Position numbers and translations under genes: made by a program. DNA of 64,000 nt, taken from assembly GCA_963921935.1 (NCBI GenBank), contig OY998178.1, forward strand, positions 53,374,951-53,438,950, written 5' to 3'. This DNA comes from Galeruca laticollis (taxonomy: Eukaryota; Arthropoda; Insecta; Coleoptera; Chrysomelidae). Positions 45,421 to 57,334 of the stretch are shown here, piece after piece (the first letter of the stretch is position 1; the number at the start of each line of letters is the position of its first letter). Under the pieces are notes generated by a model. It made no database searches. It was not told the DNA's origin and saw only the letters and a list, made by a program, of their open reading frames with translations.

Positions 45421-45889
45421 CAAACTTAATAAAAAAACTATCATCATCTCCCGTTGATAATGTATTTTTAATAGTTGCAACAGATAATGAAAGTAACAAT
45501 AATGAGGATGAAGACGAACATATAACTGTTCATATAAATGAAGAAAATCCTGTAATTGGTATACCAATTTCACATTCAGCGATACATGTTGGTAAAAATC
45601 AATTAGTATTCTCAGAAGTAAATTTCGAACCAGCCGTACGCACTATTATAAAGCTGTATGAAAATAAACAAAGAATTATTGTACAATTATCTAAAAACAA
45701 TTTTGAGCAAGATGTCATGAACTTCGTGAAAGAATATATAGTACCTAAAACTAAATATTTTATTTATTTCGAAGACCCAATTTATGAAAAATTCAGTGTC
45801 ATTCTACAAAATCACTTTCAAGATTCTCAAATTGACTTTGTTAATTGTAATAAAAAATTAATAGACGTTCATTTAAATGAAGTTAAGAA

Positions 45890-46905
45890 GTAATTCAAAA
45901 TTACCACGAGGGTAATCATAGACGTCTAGATGAAATTGAAAATCAATTAAAAGCTTTGTATTATTGGCCTAATCAAAGAGCAACTATACAAACTTATGTA
46001 AACGAATGCGAAGTTTGCCAGTTAACCAGTTAAGCAATTATGATAGAAAACCAATAAAACCATTATTAAATGTTACTCCCACAGCTACTAAACCTTTCCA
46101 AATTTTGCATTTAGACACGATAACCTTAGAAAATAGTAAATTTCTTACGATAATAAATACATTTTCCAAATATGGTCAAATGTATGAATTAAAATCTAGA
46201 CATGGAATAGAAGTAGATCATAGTCTAATTAAATATTTTACACACCACTGTATACCAGAACAAATAACTTCGGATAATGGAACTGAGTTAAAAAATTCTC
46301 AACATCTAGAATCGAATGGAATTGCCGAAAGATTCCACTCTACGATTATTGAACACATCAGACTTTTGAATAATCAAAAAGATTTTAAAAATGAGACTAT
46401 TGAAAATAAAATACTTTATGCATTATTAGCCTATAATAATAGCGTTCATTCTGCAACAAAATTGAAACCTAACGAAATAATTACCGGACACATAGATAGT
46501 AATGCACCTTTCGATATAGAATTAGATCGACAAGTACGAGTAGTTAATAATTATATACAATATCATAAAGATAAAATGAAAATTTTATACTCGAATTTAA
46601 ATCAGAAATTAAAGGAAAATAAATCAAAAATAATCTCTAAAGCCAATAAAAGCCGTGAAGAATTGCCAGATACAATACCGACTACAGTGTGTGTACGTAA
46701 TAAACAGGCACAAGGTAAAACCAAAAATAAATATAAAAGTGAAGAAATTAAAAGCAAAAATATCCGACTAAAAACAGCAAAAATCGCTGCTAGACACAAA
46801 AATACTTCAGAAAATATACATCTTTCAAACATAAAACGTCCTAAAAAGACTCCATATAAATTTATTTCAGGTTCGTCACCGTCGGAGAGGCGACAGTCAA
46901 AATAA
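45890..46905 (+). pseudogene. errantivirus-like integrase, copy A
   Basis: The zinc-binding domain (NYHEGNHRRLDEIENQL with its two His, then CEVC) is at 45890-46020 in another frame from the core. The core at 46006-46905 has LHLDTITLENSKF (first Asp), TSDNGTEL (second Asp) and SNGIAERFHST (Glu). The stretch between the last two is shortened by a deletion of roughly 20 residues (ELKN joined to SQHLESNG). The C-terminal part is Lys-rich. Its 3' end overlaps the presumed env splice acceptor at 46870. Confidence 0.8.
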
Positions 46906-48384
46906 AAGATGTGACCCATAACTTGGGGATACTTCCCATAAATCTTGGATATGCCAAGCAGCAGAAATCCAGTCATACTTTCGAACATTTTTATAATTTA
47001 AGTCCACTACTAGTAGAATATAATAAGTTAAGTATACAATATAATCACGTTAAATATAATGTGTCTAATAATACATTTTTTCTAACTGAAACTGAAAAAT
47101 TTGATAACATTAATATTCATTCTACCTTAGATAGACCAAAGAGAGGGTTAATTAACGGTCTTGGATCAATAGTAAAAACAATTACGGGAAACTTGGACTC
47201 TGAGAAAAAATTAATTCAATTATAGAATATTTAAAACAAAATCAAGAAAACTTGCAAACTGAAATTAAAACGCAATATTCTGTTAGTCACCAAATAATTG
47301 ATAATTTTAATAAGACTATTCAGGACATCCAGTATAATGAAAAAATATTAAAAATGAAAATATTTGAGATAAGAGATATTTTAGATTTTCAAGCAAATGC
47401 AGAAAATATTATTTATCTGAAACAGCTATTCAACGAACTTCTTATCACATTCAATGTAATTTTACACGTTTAAGAAACGGTTGAAAATTAATTAACATTA
47501 AACTTAGAACATTACATCGCAAGTATTATAAAATTTGACGACTTATTTGCAGAGTTGCAAAAAGTGCATTATTACTATCAAGCGGAATTACCTTTCGAAT
47601 TAAAACATAACAATATTTTAGAATTTGAAGCCATCATAGACGTAGTCTGTAAAGTAGAAAATAATCAAATACAATATTTTTTATCGATACCTATTAATTA
47701 TAATACTTTATTTAATCTTTTTTATATGTTACCTATACCTACAGAACTTGAATCAGAATACGTAACATTAATACCTAATTCAAAATTTTTACTAAAATCA
47801 AATAATGTCATTAAATCTCTAAATGACATTTGCACTCGCGGCAATATTTTTCAATGTCCTAACCATTTACAAGACAATAAAACATATGGGTGCGAAGAAA
47901 ACATATTGCTAGCAGGAAATTCTACATATTGCCAATATACAAAATTTGAAATAATTAAGATTCACGAAAGTATTCCGGAGATAAATCAATTTTTGGCAAT
48001 ATTTCCAGTAGAAGAAAAGTTAATCATAAAATGTAAGCAAGAAAATGAAGTGAAAATCCTTAAAGGCATTATTTATTTAATTGAAAATTCAGCATGTAAA
48101 ATTATATTTAGAAATCAAGAGTTAATATTTCAACAAAAAACTTTTGGACAACCTTTTGTAATAAACGAATTAAATTTGAAATTAAATCAATTACACTTTT
48201 CTCCAATGAAGATTGTTTAAAAAGTTTAAAAATAAAGGATAATCCAAATCAACTGGTAACGCCAATATTTACGGAAAACCCTAATTTTCACATTCCCAGT
48301 ATTTGGACTATTCTTCTTTATACAGCATTGATAGTAGGCTTCCTGTGGATCATGTATAAGAAGAAACGTTCGAGTAACGAGTAA
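46871..48384 (+). pseudogene. errantivirus-like env, broken
   Basis: Env glycoprotein frame, interrupted by stops at about 47223 and 47471 and a frame change at about 48218. Recognisable parts: a basic cleavage site (RPKRGLINGLGS) near 47133 followed by the conserved fusion-peptide-like region, a heptad-like region at 47250-47470, a cysteine-bearing ectodomain at 47555-48220 (Cys at about 47840 and 47870), and a hydrophobic membrane anchor (WTILLYTALIVGFLWIMY) at about 48300-48355 with a short basic cytoplasmic tail. A CAG acceptor at 46870 pairs with the donor at 43922, so env would be made from spliced RNA with a short upstream leader exon. Present copy cannot be functional. Confidence 0.75.
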
Positions 48385-48451
48385 GAGTCATCAGCAGTCA
48401 ACGGAAGATGGGATCCAGCTTCCAGGAGAAGCTTCCTTATAAAGGGGGAGG

Positions 48452-48608
48452 TGTCACCTACGCCATTGCCCTTAGGTGGACACTATATTGTGCTGATTAA
48501 GGACTTATTTTATTGTAGAATAGCTTAGTTTGTGTTTGAAATTGTTGTTAGAGTTTTGTGTTAGAAATAAAGTTAGTTTCTAAAAACACGGTTTCAGTTA
48601 ATTAAAAG

Positions 48609-48609
<1 letters not shown>
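48452..48609 (+). repeat. errantivirus-like 3' LTR
   Basis: Follows the purine tract AAAGGGGGAGG. Begins TGTCACCTACGCCATTGCCC and ends GTTAATTAAAAG next to the TA repeat. About 158 bp. Contains an AATAAA signal at about 48565. Confidence 0.75.

Positions 48610-48677
<68 letters not shown>
48609..48677. repeat. (TA)n microsatellite
   Basis: About 34 TA units directly after the errantivirus-like 3' LTR; the element may have inserted into it or the tract may have expanded from a TATA target duplication. Confidence 0.95.
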
Positions 48678-48680
<3 letters not shown>

Positions 48681-50200
48681 CACATCCTCTATTTGAAATT
48701 TAAAAAATAAGTAAAACATAAGGAAATTTATTTAATTTTAGTTGTCATACTCTCGATACACACTGTACTCTACGTAAATTCCTAAATTTTGAAAGATTCA
48801 GTAGAAATATCAAACATGACATTTCATAATTTTGATGACATTGTAGTAGAATATATCTAATGATAGATAGAACACAATAGGATTTGGAGGAAATATTTGA
48901 AATTGTAAAATATAGAGGTCTCTGCTAGCAAGATTACAAATGTAATAAAAGAATTTCAAAATCTCACTTGGTTATTGAAAATTATAGATTAGTAATTTTT
49001 TCAAAAACAAGAAAAATCGGTAACCAACAGAAAGGAGAATTATTTATTTTGTAAAAATTTAGTCAGTAGCTTTTTATCCTTTGAAGAGACAACATCAGAA
49101 TAAGAGTTGTCTCGAATTTTTTGGTAGATTGCATAAATTGCATATCATACAATCAGATAAATAACCCATATAATAAATTCAGTGCGTACATAATTCGGAT
49201 AAGAATTGTATCGTAAAAGTGTATGTGGTTCCAGTGTTTCTAAATCGTATATATTTAGAAAGTTGCAGTATTCTAAATACGTAAGAATAAGTACGAGATT
49301 TTCTGATCCATTTGGTGAGTCCTCTCCAGTTTTAAATTTATTTCTCGAGAAATATCAGGCCTTAAATTCAATACAGTTAAAAGATGCATCTATATAAAAA
49401 ATTTGAAATATACCAAATTTATTGATACATATCATTCACAACATCAAGTGAATAGACCATTTTGAGCAGAAGTTTCGGTATTTGACATTGATACACGTCA
49501 AGTGTAAATTATTATTTGAACGTTTGATAATAATTCATTAGGTTAAATTTTAGCATAGTTGTATTCTAATTTTAATTTTTTTGTAGAGGTTACGACTGTT
49601 GTTCTTTTATCATAATTTTTGGGAATAACAATTTTGTTAATTTTGCGTATCTGATAGTATAATATATAATTTTGAATCTAACTACCTGTAGTATTCATTC
49701 AGTATCCAATCTCATTGAACTTATCATTTTACATTCATAAAATTTTCAATTTAATCAGTGACATTTGGTTGAAATTTTTAGTGACAGTAAATTAGTAAAT
49801 GTCATAAAATAATTAAAGGGCCTTTTATTATATTGATTAACAGTTATTTGAGAGTTTGATGATAGTGAAACTTTTAATTTGGAAATATCTTAGAAAAACA
49901 AATAAATTTGAAGAATTAATTTTGAACAATTTTGATCTCACCCTGAGATAGGAGTAATAAGTTGATTGTACATAAATAAATCTTTATATTGATATTTATT
50001 GGCGCCGGGCATGTTTATTTTAACAATTACTGTCAAATTTGAAATTCAATACGTACTTAAGTGGTATGCACAATAATTGTCGCTGCGACAAGATAGTATA
50101 ATTTATTTACATATCGTAGGGAAATTATATCCAAAGAATTGAAATATTACAAATTGTCTCCAAACGTGGGCAATTATATTCAAAGGTTTGAAAATATAAC

Positions 50201-50204
<4 letters not shown>
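48678..50204. other. intergenic, no recognisable gene
   Basis: AT-rich sequence; one short ORF (49206-49397) without motifs. Nothing else supported. Confidence 0.4.

Positions 50205-50247
<43 letters not shown>
50205..50247. repeat. (TA)n microsatellite
   Basis: About 21 TA units, followed at once by the hammerhead-like stretch. Confidence 0.95.
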
Positions 50248-50249
<2 letters not shown>

Positions 50250-50261
50250 TTTTTGGATAGT

Positions 50262-50346
50262 TCTTGGGTATAGGTTTCTTGTGAATAATACGAAAATTTT
50301 ATGACGACGTTTCGCCCATCATAGTAGGCTTTATCAAAATCTGTTT
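50262..50346 (-). ncRNA. degenerate hammerhead-like motif (Penelope-type)
   Basis: On the minus strand the order is TTGATAAAGCC, a 9 nt loop, GGGCGAAACG, then TCGTCATAAAATTTTC. This is the hammerhead plan (box CUGAUGA, stem II, box GAAA, short stem III, cleavage site) with two changes in the first box (C to T and G to A). Penelope-like elements carry hammerhead ribozymes in their long terminal sequences, and such elements are present in this window. No Penelope ORF adjoins it here. Probably inactive. Confidence 0.4.
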
Positions 50347-52399
50347 TATTTTGTGGAACAGTACCTACGAGTGGAAAGAATTAAAATGAAATTTGGTAGC
50401 TTACAATGAAGACATTCACAATTAGAAATTAAAAGTCAAAAATTAAAAGGTTTTCCAGCGCACATGCAGGAATAAAATTTTGAAATTAAGTTTTATTATG
50501 GTACGTACCTCGATGTTTACATTTTAATGGTAAAATTAGGAATGGAAAGAATGAAGGTTCTATTATTGTTTTCGTTTTTTTTTCCTTTTTGAGTAAGTAT
50601 TCTGGTTTATGTTACTTAGTTTTTCAATGGCAGAGTGATAAGGTGTATATTAATTATTAAAATGGAATATACGAGGTGGTCACAAAAATTGAAATAATAT
50701 TCATTGTTTATTTATAATATTAAGTTGTGATAGATATGGCTTAAATGATTTGTGTCTTGTTTATCATTGACAGTATCCAACAAACCATACAAATACCCCC
50801 TCAGAATCTACCCACTCGCTCGTATGCTAAAGCAGTGAATAACATAAATAACGACTTAACTGATAAGTGTAATAACCTAAGTACTTCTGTCACCAAATGT
50901 GTTAACCAAAAGAAAACTGTTCGCCATAAAACTAAAAATACCGCTGTCACCACTGTAATAATCAAAAGATTCCACTATGATCCTAAATAAAAAAAAATCT
51001 ATCACCCGTTGTAATAACCCAAAAAAACTCCGATGTCAAAATGTTCCTAATGGACCGAGAAGGCAGTGTAGCTGGCTGTCACCACCCACGATTTCGTGGG
51101 AAACAGGAGTCAACGGCTCCTGTAAGAAAAATCCGAAAGAGCTGGCTTCGACCTCCGCTGCTACCAGTTTTCGTTGGTAATGAGTGGTCTTGTGTTATGG
51201 GGTTACGTCAGTTAGAGGGGTGTGCTGAGGAAAAAATGTTAGGTGTGTGTATGTAAGGTATTCCTGCTCTCCTGGTTGAGAAAATAAATTAACCGACATT
51301 GATTTCGTAAACGAGTTTAATAAAAAAAATAAGAAAATAAAAATAAATTTCACCAAATTGACTAAGCGTCAGAAATAATCATATATAGAGTCTTGTGACT
51401 GTAATTAAATAAAACCAGTGATAGGATCTAGAGAAAACTTGAGATACCCTTTTAAATCAACGCGAATGACTCGCAGAATAAAAAGAAATTTGTTATTTTA
51501 AAAATAATCACCAGAACCTGAATATTTTCGCGTACCCTATATATGAAACTTTGATATTAACAATTTAATATTCAACCTCAAATGTGCTCCCTATTCCTAA
51601 TTCATACAGTGAGATATCACCATTAAATACTCGTATGCGATATGAACTATCATAACACAAATTAAATTATATAGATATAATATCAAAGAATGCGGGCTGG
51701 CAATGTTAATAATCTGACCAAACTACGAAAAAAAATCATAATACACAGTTAGTATAATTTTGAAATCATACTTACCAATTCCCGGACTGGGTATTCACAA
51801 AAACGCCGACGGACGCGATTCGCGTTTCGAACAAAGAAAGAATCCCTTTCAGAGCGCGTACAGTAGACGCTCCCTTGTAATCTTCTTTTCCCCTTTCGAA
51901 AAAAAAAATTATACCTGATTGCTAAAACACTACTTTAATTATAAATTACTGAAACTCAGGACACCTCAAAAACCGCTGTCCGCGAAACCCAAAAAAAACT
52001 AGACCGTTCCCGACCACGAGTTTTTACCAACTGCCCCTCAATTGTTACACCTTCGCCGTTTTCGACCTTTCTCCCTAGTCAGCAATCTTTTATTTTTTTT
52101 GTACCTGTTACTTTTTGATTGGTGGAACTTATCGTTCGACGTCATTGTGTAATAAGTTTTTTACCTCGATTAACAATTTTTTCCGCAAAATTTCGTTATT
52201 TTGACGCAATTATTATTTCCGGTTTAAATATTATTTTTTTCTTTCTGCAACCGCTTCGATAAGTGTTTTTTCATTGTATCGATGTGAACGACCGCTTTCT
52301 ATAGTCTAAACGTTACAATGTAAAAAGTAATTTGTTATACAGGATGATTCCCCCCATATTTCTTATTTTGGTATTTATTACATAAGCTTACTAATTTCC
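50347..52399. other. mostly non-coding; possible LINE ORF scraps
   Basis: Plus-strand frames at 50745-50990 (LPTRSYAKAVNNI, basic tail) and 51041-51256 (CHHPRFRGKQESTAPVRKIR) have a gag/ORF1-like composition but no zinc knuckle. I do not assign them. Two adjacent perfect hairpins lie at 51085-51100 and 51104-51122. The rest is AT-rich. Confidence 0.3.
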
Positions 52400-55209
52400 T
52401 TGACGAGTTCAAAACAATGTTTTCACAGTTGATCAATCAAAAGAGTATGATACTCAACATGCTTACACCGTCATAAATAAATTAGCAAAGTAATGGCGCC
52501 TCCGAATTCTACAAGAATTGCTGCTAGGAACGCCAATGGGGTGAAGAACCACATAAACGAAATAAATATGTTCTTAAATACGAGGAAAATCGATATACTA
52601 CTGATATCAGAAAGCCATTGTACTAAACATAGTACAATAAAAATACCATACTACAATATATACTACGCACATCACCCTGATAGTACAGCAGACGCAGGTA
52701 CAGCAGTAATAATAAGAAGGACCATAGACCATCATGAACTACAACCATACACTACGAACAAAATTCAATCTAGTCTAATAAAAGTCAATACATTTCGATG
52801 GCCACTGACCATAGGAGCAATATACAGCCCACCAAGACATACTATCACTGCAGACAAATACGACCACTAGGATCCCACTTCATAGTTGCCGGCGACTGGA
52901 ACGCCAAACACACTTCCTGGAGATCATGATCAATCACTCCAATAAGAAGAAGCTTAATGCATACCATACAGCTATTGAACCTAGAAACATTATCAACTGG
53001 GGAGCCAACGTATTGGCCGGAAGATCTAAACAAAATACTGGATCTAATAGATTTTGCAGTAACTAACGGCATATCACATATACTCTTCTCATATTGAAAG
53101 CGATTTAGGCTTAGATTCAGATCACACCGCTATTTTAATAACATTAAGTGCAAACGTTTCTGGAGAACATCGCTTCCACAATTATATAACAAGAGAACAA
53201 ACTGGGAACAATTTCAACATGTAATAAAACCAATATATACCTAAACCACAGAATACAGGAACTACAAGAAGTCGACGAAGCTGTGGAATACGTGTCAAAT
53301 ATTATACAAGAAGCAGCCTGGAAATCAACGCCAATAATTCAAAAGGAAACAGCTGAAATACACAATATCCCTCTCCACATAAGGCAACTAGTTAGTGAGA
53401 AAAAGAAAGCCAGAACAAAATGGCAAGCAACCAGGAATCCTGAGGATAAGACAATTCTGAACAGAATAATCCACCATATCAAGAACGCCTTGAGTCAAAA
53501 CAGAAACGATACTTTTAATTACTCACAACTCCAACCTCTCACCACAAGATAATACACTATGGAAAGCCACCAAAAAATTCAAGAGGCCCACTGTGTCCAT
53601 CCCCCCATTAAGAAAAACTGATATAAATTGGGCTCGCACAAATGATGAAAAACACTTAACTAAAGTTTTCACCCCACTTCCATCAAATAATCCAAGTTGT
53701 CGAGGTAGAAACCTACTTAGAATCAGCCAACCAACTGTCACTTCCCCTAAGAACAATTACCCCAGCAGAAGTGTACAGAGAAATTTAGTTATTAAACCCA
53801 CATAAAGCTTCAGGATATGATCTCATCACCGGGAAAGTATTAAAACATCTTCTAAGGAAAGCCATCGTACTAACCACCACAACATTCAATAGAATACTAC
53901 AAATTAATCATTACCCAATATAATGGAAGTATGCACAGATAATCATGTTAGCGAAGCCAGGAAAACCTCACCATGAACCCAGCTCAAACAGGCCTTACTA
54001 CCTCAACTATCTAAACTCTTCGAAAGAATCTTTCTACATAGAATTAGCGAAATCATACCAAAAGAAGAATTGATTCCAATACATTAATTTGGATGTAGAA
54101 AACAACATTCGATAATTCAACAGTGTCATAGATTAGTGAACAATATCAAGCAAGCACTAGAACAAAAATAATCATGTGCTTCAGCATTTTTAGACATCCA
54201 ACAGGCTTTCGACAAAGTACGGCACTAAGGACTACTGTTTAAAATAAAACGAAAATTACCTCATCATATCTTACCTAAAAAATAGATATCCGCAAGATAT
54301 ACACAAGTCAAAGTCCAAACCTCCTTATCCAATTATCAACCAATAAAATCAGGCAGTGTCCTTGGCCCTTATATTTACCTTACGTATACTACTGATATTA
54401 AAACTACCGATGATACTCCAATCGCTACCTTCGCAGATAACACTGCAATAATGTCTTCAGATATAGACCCTACAATAGCATCAGAAAAGCTACAATACCA
54501 CCTAAATCTTCTACAAGAATGGCTACATCAGTGGAGAATGGAAGTCAACAATGAGAAATCCGCACAAATCACGTTCACCACAAAACTAAGTGTCTGTCCA
54601 CAAGTGACCATTAACAATTCCAGTGAAAAGAGAAGTCAAATACCTCGGACTACACTTAGACCAAAAGTTATCTTGGAAGAAACACATGCAAGCTAAAAAA
54701 ACACATCTAAAGTTAAAACTTCAAAATACGAACTGGATAATCGGCAGACGTTCGCAGTTAACAATGGAAAATAAGATACTTATGTACAAAATCACCCTAA
54801 AACCAATATGGACATATGGCATGAAGTTATGGGATTGTAGTATGCCATCGAATACTAAGATACTGCAAACTCTACAATCTAATAATAGCTAATATTCCAT
54901 GGTTTATAAGCAGCTACACATTACATACTGATCTCGGTATTCCAACTATCAATGAAGTTATTCAGACATCAGTCATAAGAAACAAAAACCGCAACGAAAG
55001 CCACCAAAATCCACTAATATCCAACTTTTACACTGATCCAATGGAACAGAGAGGATTGAAAAGACGCTGTCCAGAAGACCTCATAGAAAGATCTACGGAG
55101 ACCCATCAGTAGATGGTGCCCGCCTCAAGTCATTTACCGAAAAAACCATATCATTTACTTATTCTTGTATATTTATTGAGTAGATTGTAAATTTGCAATT
55201 AAACTAAAA
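52400..55209 (+). mobile_element. jockey-clade LINE, degenerate
   Basis: Non-LTR element with an AP-type endonuclease followed by RT, ending in an A-rich tail (CTAAAAAAAAAAG at about 55199-55209). The ORF2 ATG at 52493 overlaps an upstream stop in TAATG, the end of a truncated ORF1 (about 52430-52494). 5' part of ORF1 missing. It ends against the 5'-truncated errantivirus-like copy B. Confidence 0.75.
52493..55160 (+). pseudogene. jockey ORF2: endonuclease and reverse transcriptase
   Basis: The endonuclease has RIAARNANGVKNHINEIN, DILLISESH, GTAVIIRR, IGAIYSPP, VAGDWNAKHTSW and LDLIDFAVTN, then SDLGLDSDHTAIL, spread over two or three frames to about 53140. RT: FLDIQQAFDKVRH (motif A, near 54190) and the active-site box FADNTAIM at about 54429-54452, where the second Asp of FADD is Asn. 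Then VKYLGLHLDQKLSWKKHM at about 54640 and the thumb with LKPIWTYGMKLWDCS. About ten frameshifts or stops. It is dead, and the palm change alone would abolish polymerisation. Confidence 0.8.
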
Positions 55210-56216
55210 AAAAAAGTATTGAAATTTCAGAAGTAAAACAAGGAAATGAATCACCTTCTGATTTTTATAGTAAGATACAGCATCTTTTAAATCTACAAAC
55301 ATGATTATTAATGACACGGTCTTATGCAAATGAACAAGCGTTTTTATTCAACTATTTCAGAAATTTGGAACTAAGAGTTTTATTGTGCGTATTAAAGGAA
55401 CCTCTCGGTACATTAATGCGTACCAAGAATCCTAGCGATCTAAATTCAACTTTAAATTGTTCGAACGAATGACTTTCAGTTTTATTTAAGTAACAATAAT
55501 AACAATACACATCCAAAAAATTCATTTAATACGCCTAGGTCGCAATTTGATGTTAAACCACAAATCAAAAATAATTATCCTAATAGTCAAACGGTAAGCA
55601 TACCAAATTTACAGCATATTTATCAACCACAGATCAATAGAAATTTTAATAATGGAAATAGTTTACCTAGTACAAGTAGATATACAAATTTTCAGAATAG
55701 AAATACTAATGTTATCAAACCTAATAGAAATTATCAATTTCAAAAACATACTCCAATGACTATATCTTCTTTTCTAATACGTACTATAAACCAAATATTC
55801 AGATTAAAAATATTGGACAAAACAAACGCATTTCGCAGGTAATAGGAAAAAATTTATGTTGGAAGAATTGCATAACATGGACGATACTGAAGGTCTCACT
55901 AATGATGAAGATTGTTTTTTAGAGGAAATAGCCTCGGAAGAAACAGACACGTAGAAATGTTTAGTTTTACGAATTATGAAAGTGAATTACAGTACATAAT
56001 AATTCCTGAACAAAATTTAAAAGTAATGATTGATACAGGTAGAACACAATCATTTGGAACACCTGAAATTGCAAAGAAATATTTTTCAGAAACGACATTG
56101 AAAAAACTATTCAAAGTAACTTTTGCTTTAGGCTTAAGTCAACAAAATTATTGTACAGTAATTTCATCTTCAAAGATATTTAAAATGAAAAATAAAATGA
56201 ACTTAGAATTGTGTAT
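55210..56216 (+). pseudogene. errantivirus-like copy B, left part: gag and protease start
   Basis: Starts inside gag (SEVKQGNESPSDFYSKIQHL) and continues in shifted frames with FRNLELRVLLCVLKEPLGTL and TLMRTKNPSDLNS, as in copy A at 44480-44600. An Asn/Gln-rich region follows. At 55957-56216 a protease-like frame has QYIIIPEQNLKVMIDTGRTQ, where the usual DTGS is DTGR. The frame is cut at 56216 by family M copy 2, whose 4 bp duplication GTAT lies at 56213-56216. Confidence 0.75.
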
Positions 56217-56674
56217 TGTAATGTTTTTCTTATTTCTTTAAAACAGTTTATCCTGACGGGTGGGATAAATTCATACACACGGTAGATTCGCTTACTTAAT
56301 TTATTTATCCACCACACTATTCACTAATTTGTATTATATACACAGTATATTCACTCACATTAATTTATATAAACACACATTCGCTGTTAATATCACGAGA
56401 TCACTTTATAAACAGACTTCTCCCGCTGGTCGGTCCTTTACATATTAGTGCCTTTTCTACTAGAAAATTCTAGATTACGGCTTACACAAAAACAATCGGC
56501 TCCCTGGAATTTTCGAGATAAGACTGGTCACAAAAACAATGTGTGGATAAAATAGTCACAAGAAATCGTAAGCAGTTCTAAGAAATACTTGCGCATCCGC
56601 CAAAATTTTAACGTTCATACATGGCTTAGTCAGAGTCGGATTCAGGGACTACACTAGTGTGATATTTCGTAACA
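56217..56674 (-). repeat. family M copy 2, 3' LTR
   Basis: 458 bp. On the minus strand it starts TGTTACGAAATATCACACTA and ends ACATTACA. Very similar to 62057-62525. Preceded by the purine-rich tract TTTAGGGAGGGGG. Confidence 0.9.
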
Positions 56675-56679
56675 TTACC

Positions 56680-57330
56680 CCCTCCCTAAATGGAAGTTTG
56701 AATCGGCAACTGGCACCATTTCTACACTTTCCGATCTTATGGAAATAACAGGGCACCGTCTTCATCTGATACTGATAACGGGGGTTGTAGCTGCAAATTA
56801 ATATCTGGACACCGGTATGTTGGAAGATCACCTCTATCATGTTCCTGATGACGCGCCAATCCAACTGGTTACTCGCTATCTTAGGCATAGTCAGTTTCTT
56901 CACACTGGATTCCAACACATGGTCTCGGAGGTATCGAAGTGCTTCCCACACATCGCAGTAGGTAGATCGATCCTGAAATTAATTTTTCGTTTCCACGTAG
57001 AAGACGTACCGCGAATTGTATTTCAGTCTCCGTGTCTTTCCAGGGGCTGGAATCTGGTCTTCAAGTTTTTCTAATTGCCCGAACTTCTTTCGAAAGACGG
57101 TTGCCAACCCTCGAGCGTTCTTGATACGGGCGGAGAAGTTGTATGCCAGTGAATAATCTTCCGGGAGAGTGAACAAATCTTGTCGTTGTTCTGAAGTGAC
57201 TCCATATCTAGCTTTTCCGGTACCTAAATAAGCGCCCATAAATTTATCGAAGGTAGGGTCAGACACATCTCGAATATGGTTTAGGTACTCCTTTCTCTTT
57301 CCGTTGAGCATCTTGCTTTATGCGATATAT
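56680..57330 (-). pseudogene. family M copy 2: macrodomain + CCCH-like finger
   Basis: Second example of the macrodomain at the end of pol, at 56787-57209, with the same 423 bp length as in copy 1. Motifs: RQDLFTLPEDYSLAYN, NARGLATVFRKKFGQLEKLE, NSRYVFYVETKN, then a stop at 56979, and WEALRYLRDHVLESSVKKL, MPKIASNQLDW and NMIEVIFQHTGVQILIC. The Asn in ASNQLDW again occupies the expected catalytic Asp position. The following CYFHKIGKCRNGASCRF has Cys-x7-Cys-x5-Cys; the final ligand position (x3) is Leu here but His in copy 1. A stretch of ~60 bp near 57310 is deleted relative to copy 1 (28020-28085). Confidence 0.7.
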
Positions 57331-57334
57331 AACA

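Larger units (their letters stand above)
43487..48609 (+). mobile_element. errantivirus-like LTR element, copy A (gag, deleted pol, env)
   Basis: Plus-strand Ty3/gypsy element of the 17.6/297/gypsy type. 5' LTR about 43487-43692 (its first bases are diverged), primer-binding site TGGCGCAGTCAGTAGGATAG at 43692, purine tract AAAGGGGGAGG before the 3' LTR (about 48452-48609). Frames in order: gag, RNase H part of pol, integrase, env with membrane anchor. Protease and most of RT are missing. The 3' LTR abuts a ~70 bp (TA)n tract, consistent with AT-rich target choice. A second copy is at 55210-56216 plus 62526-62845. Confidence 0.8.
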
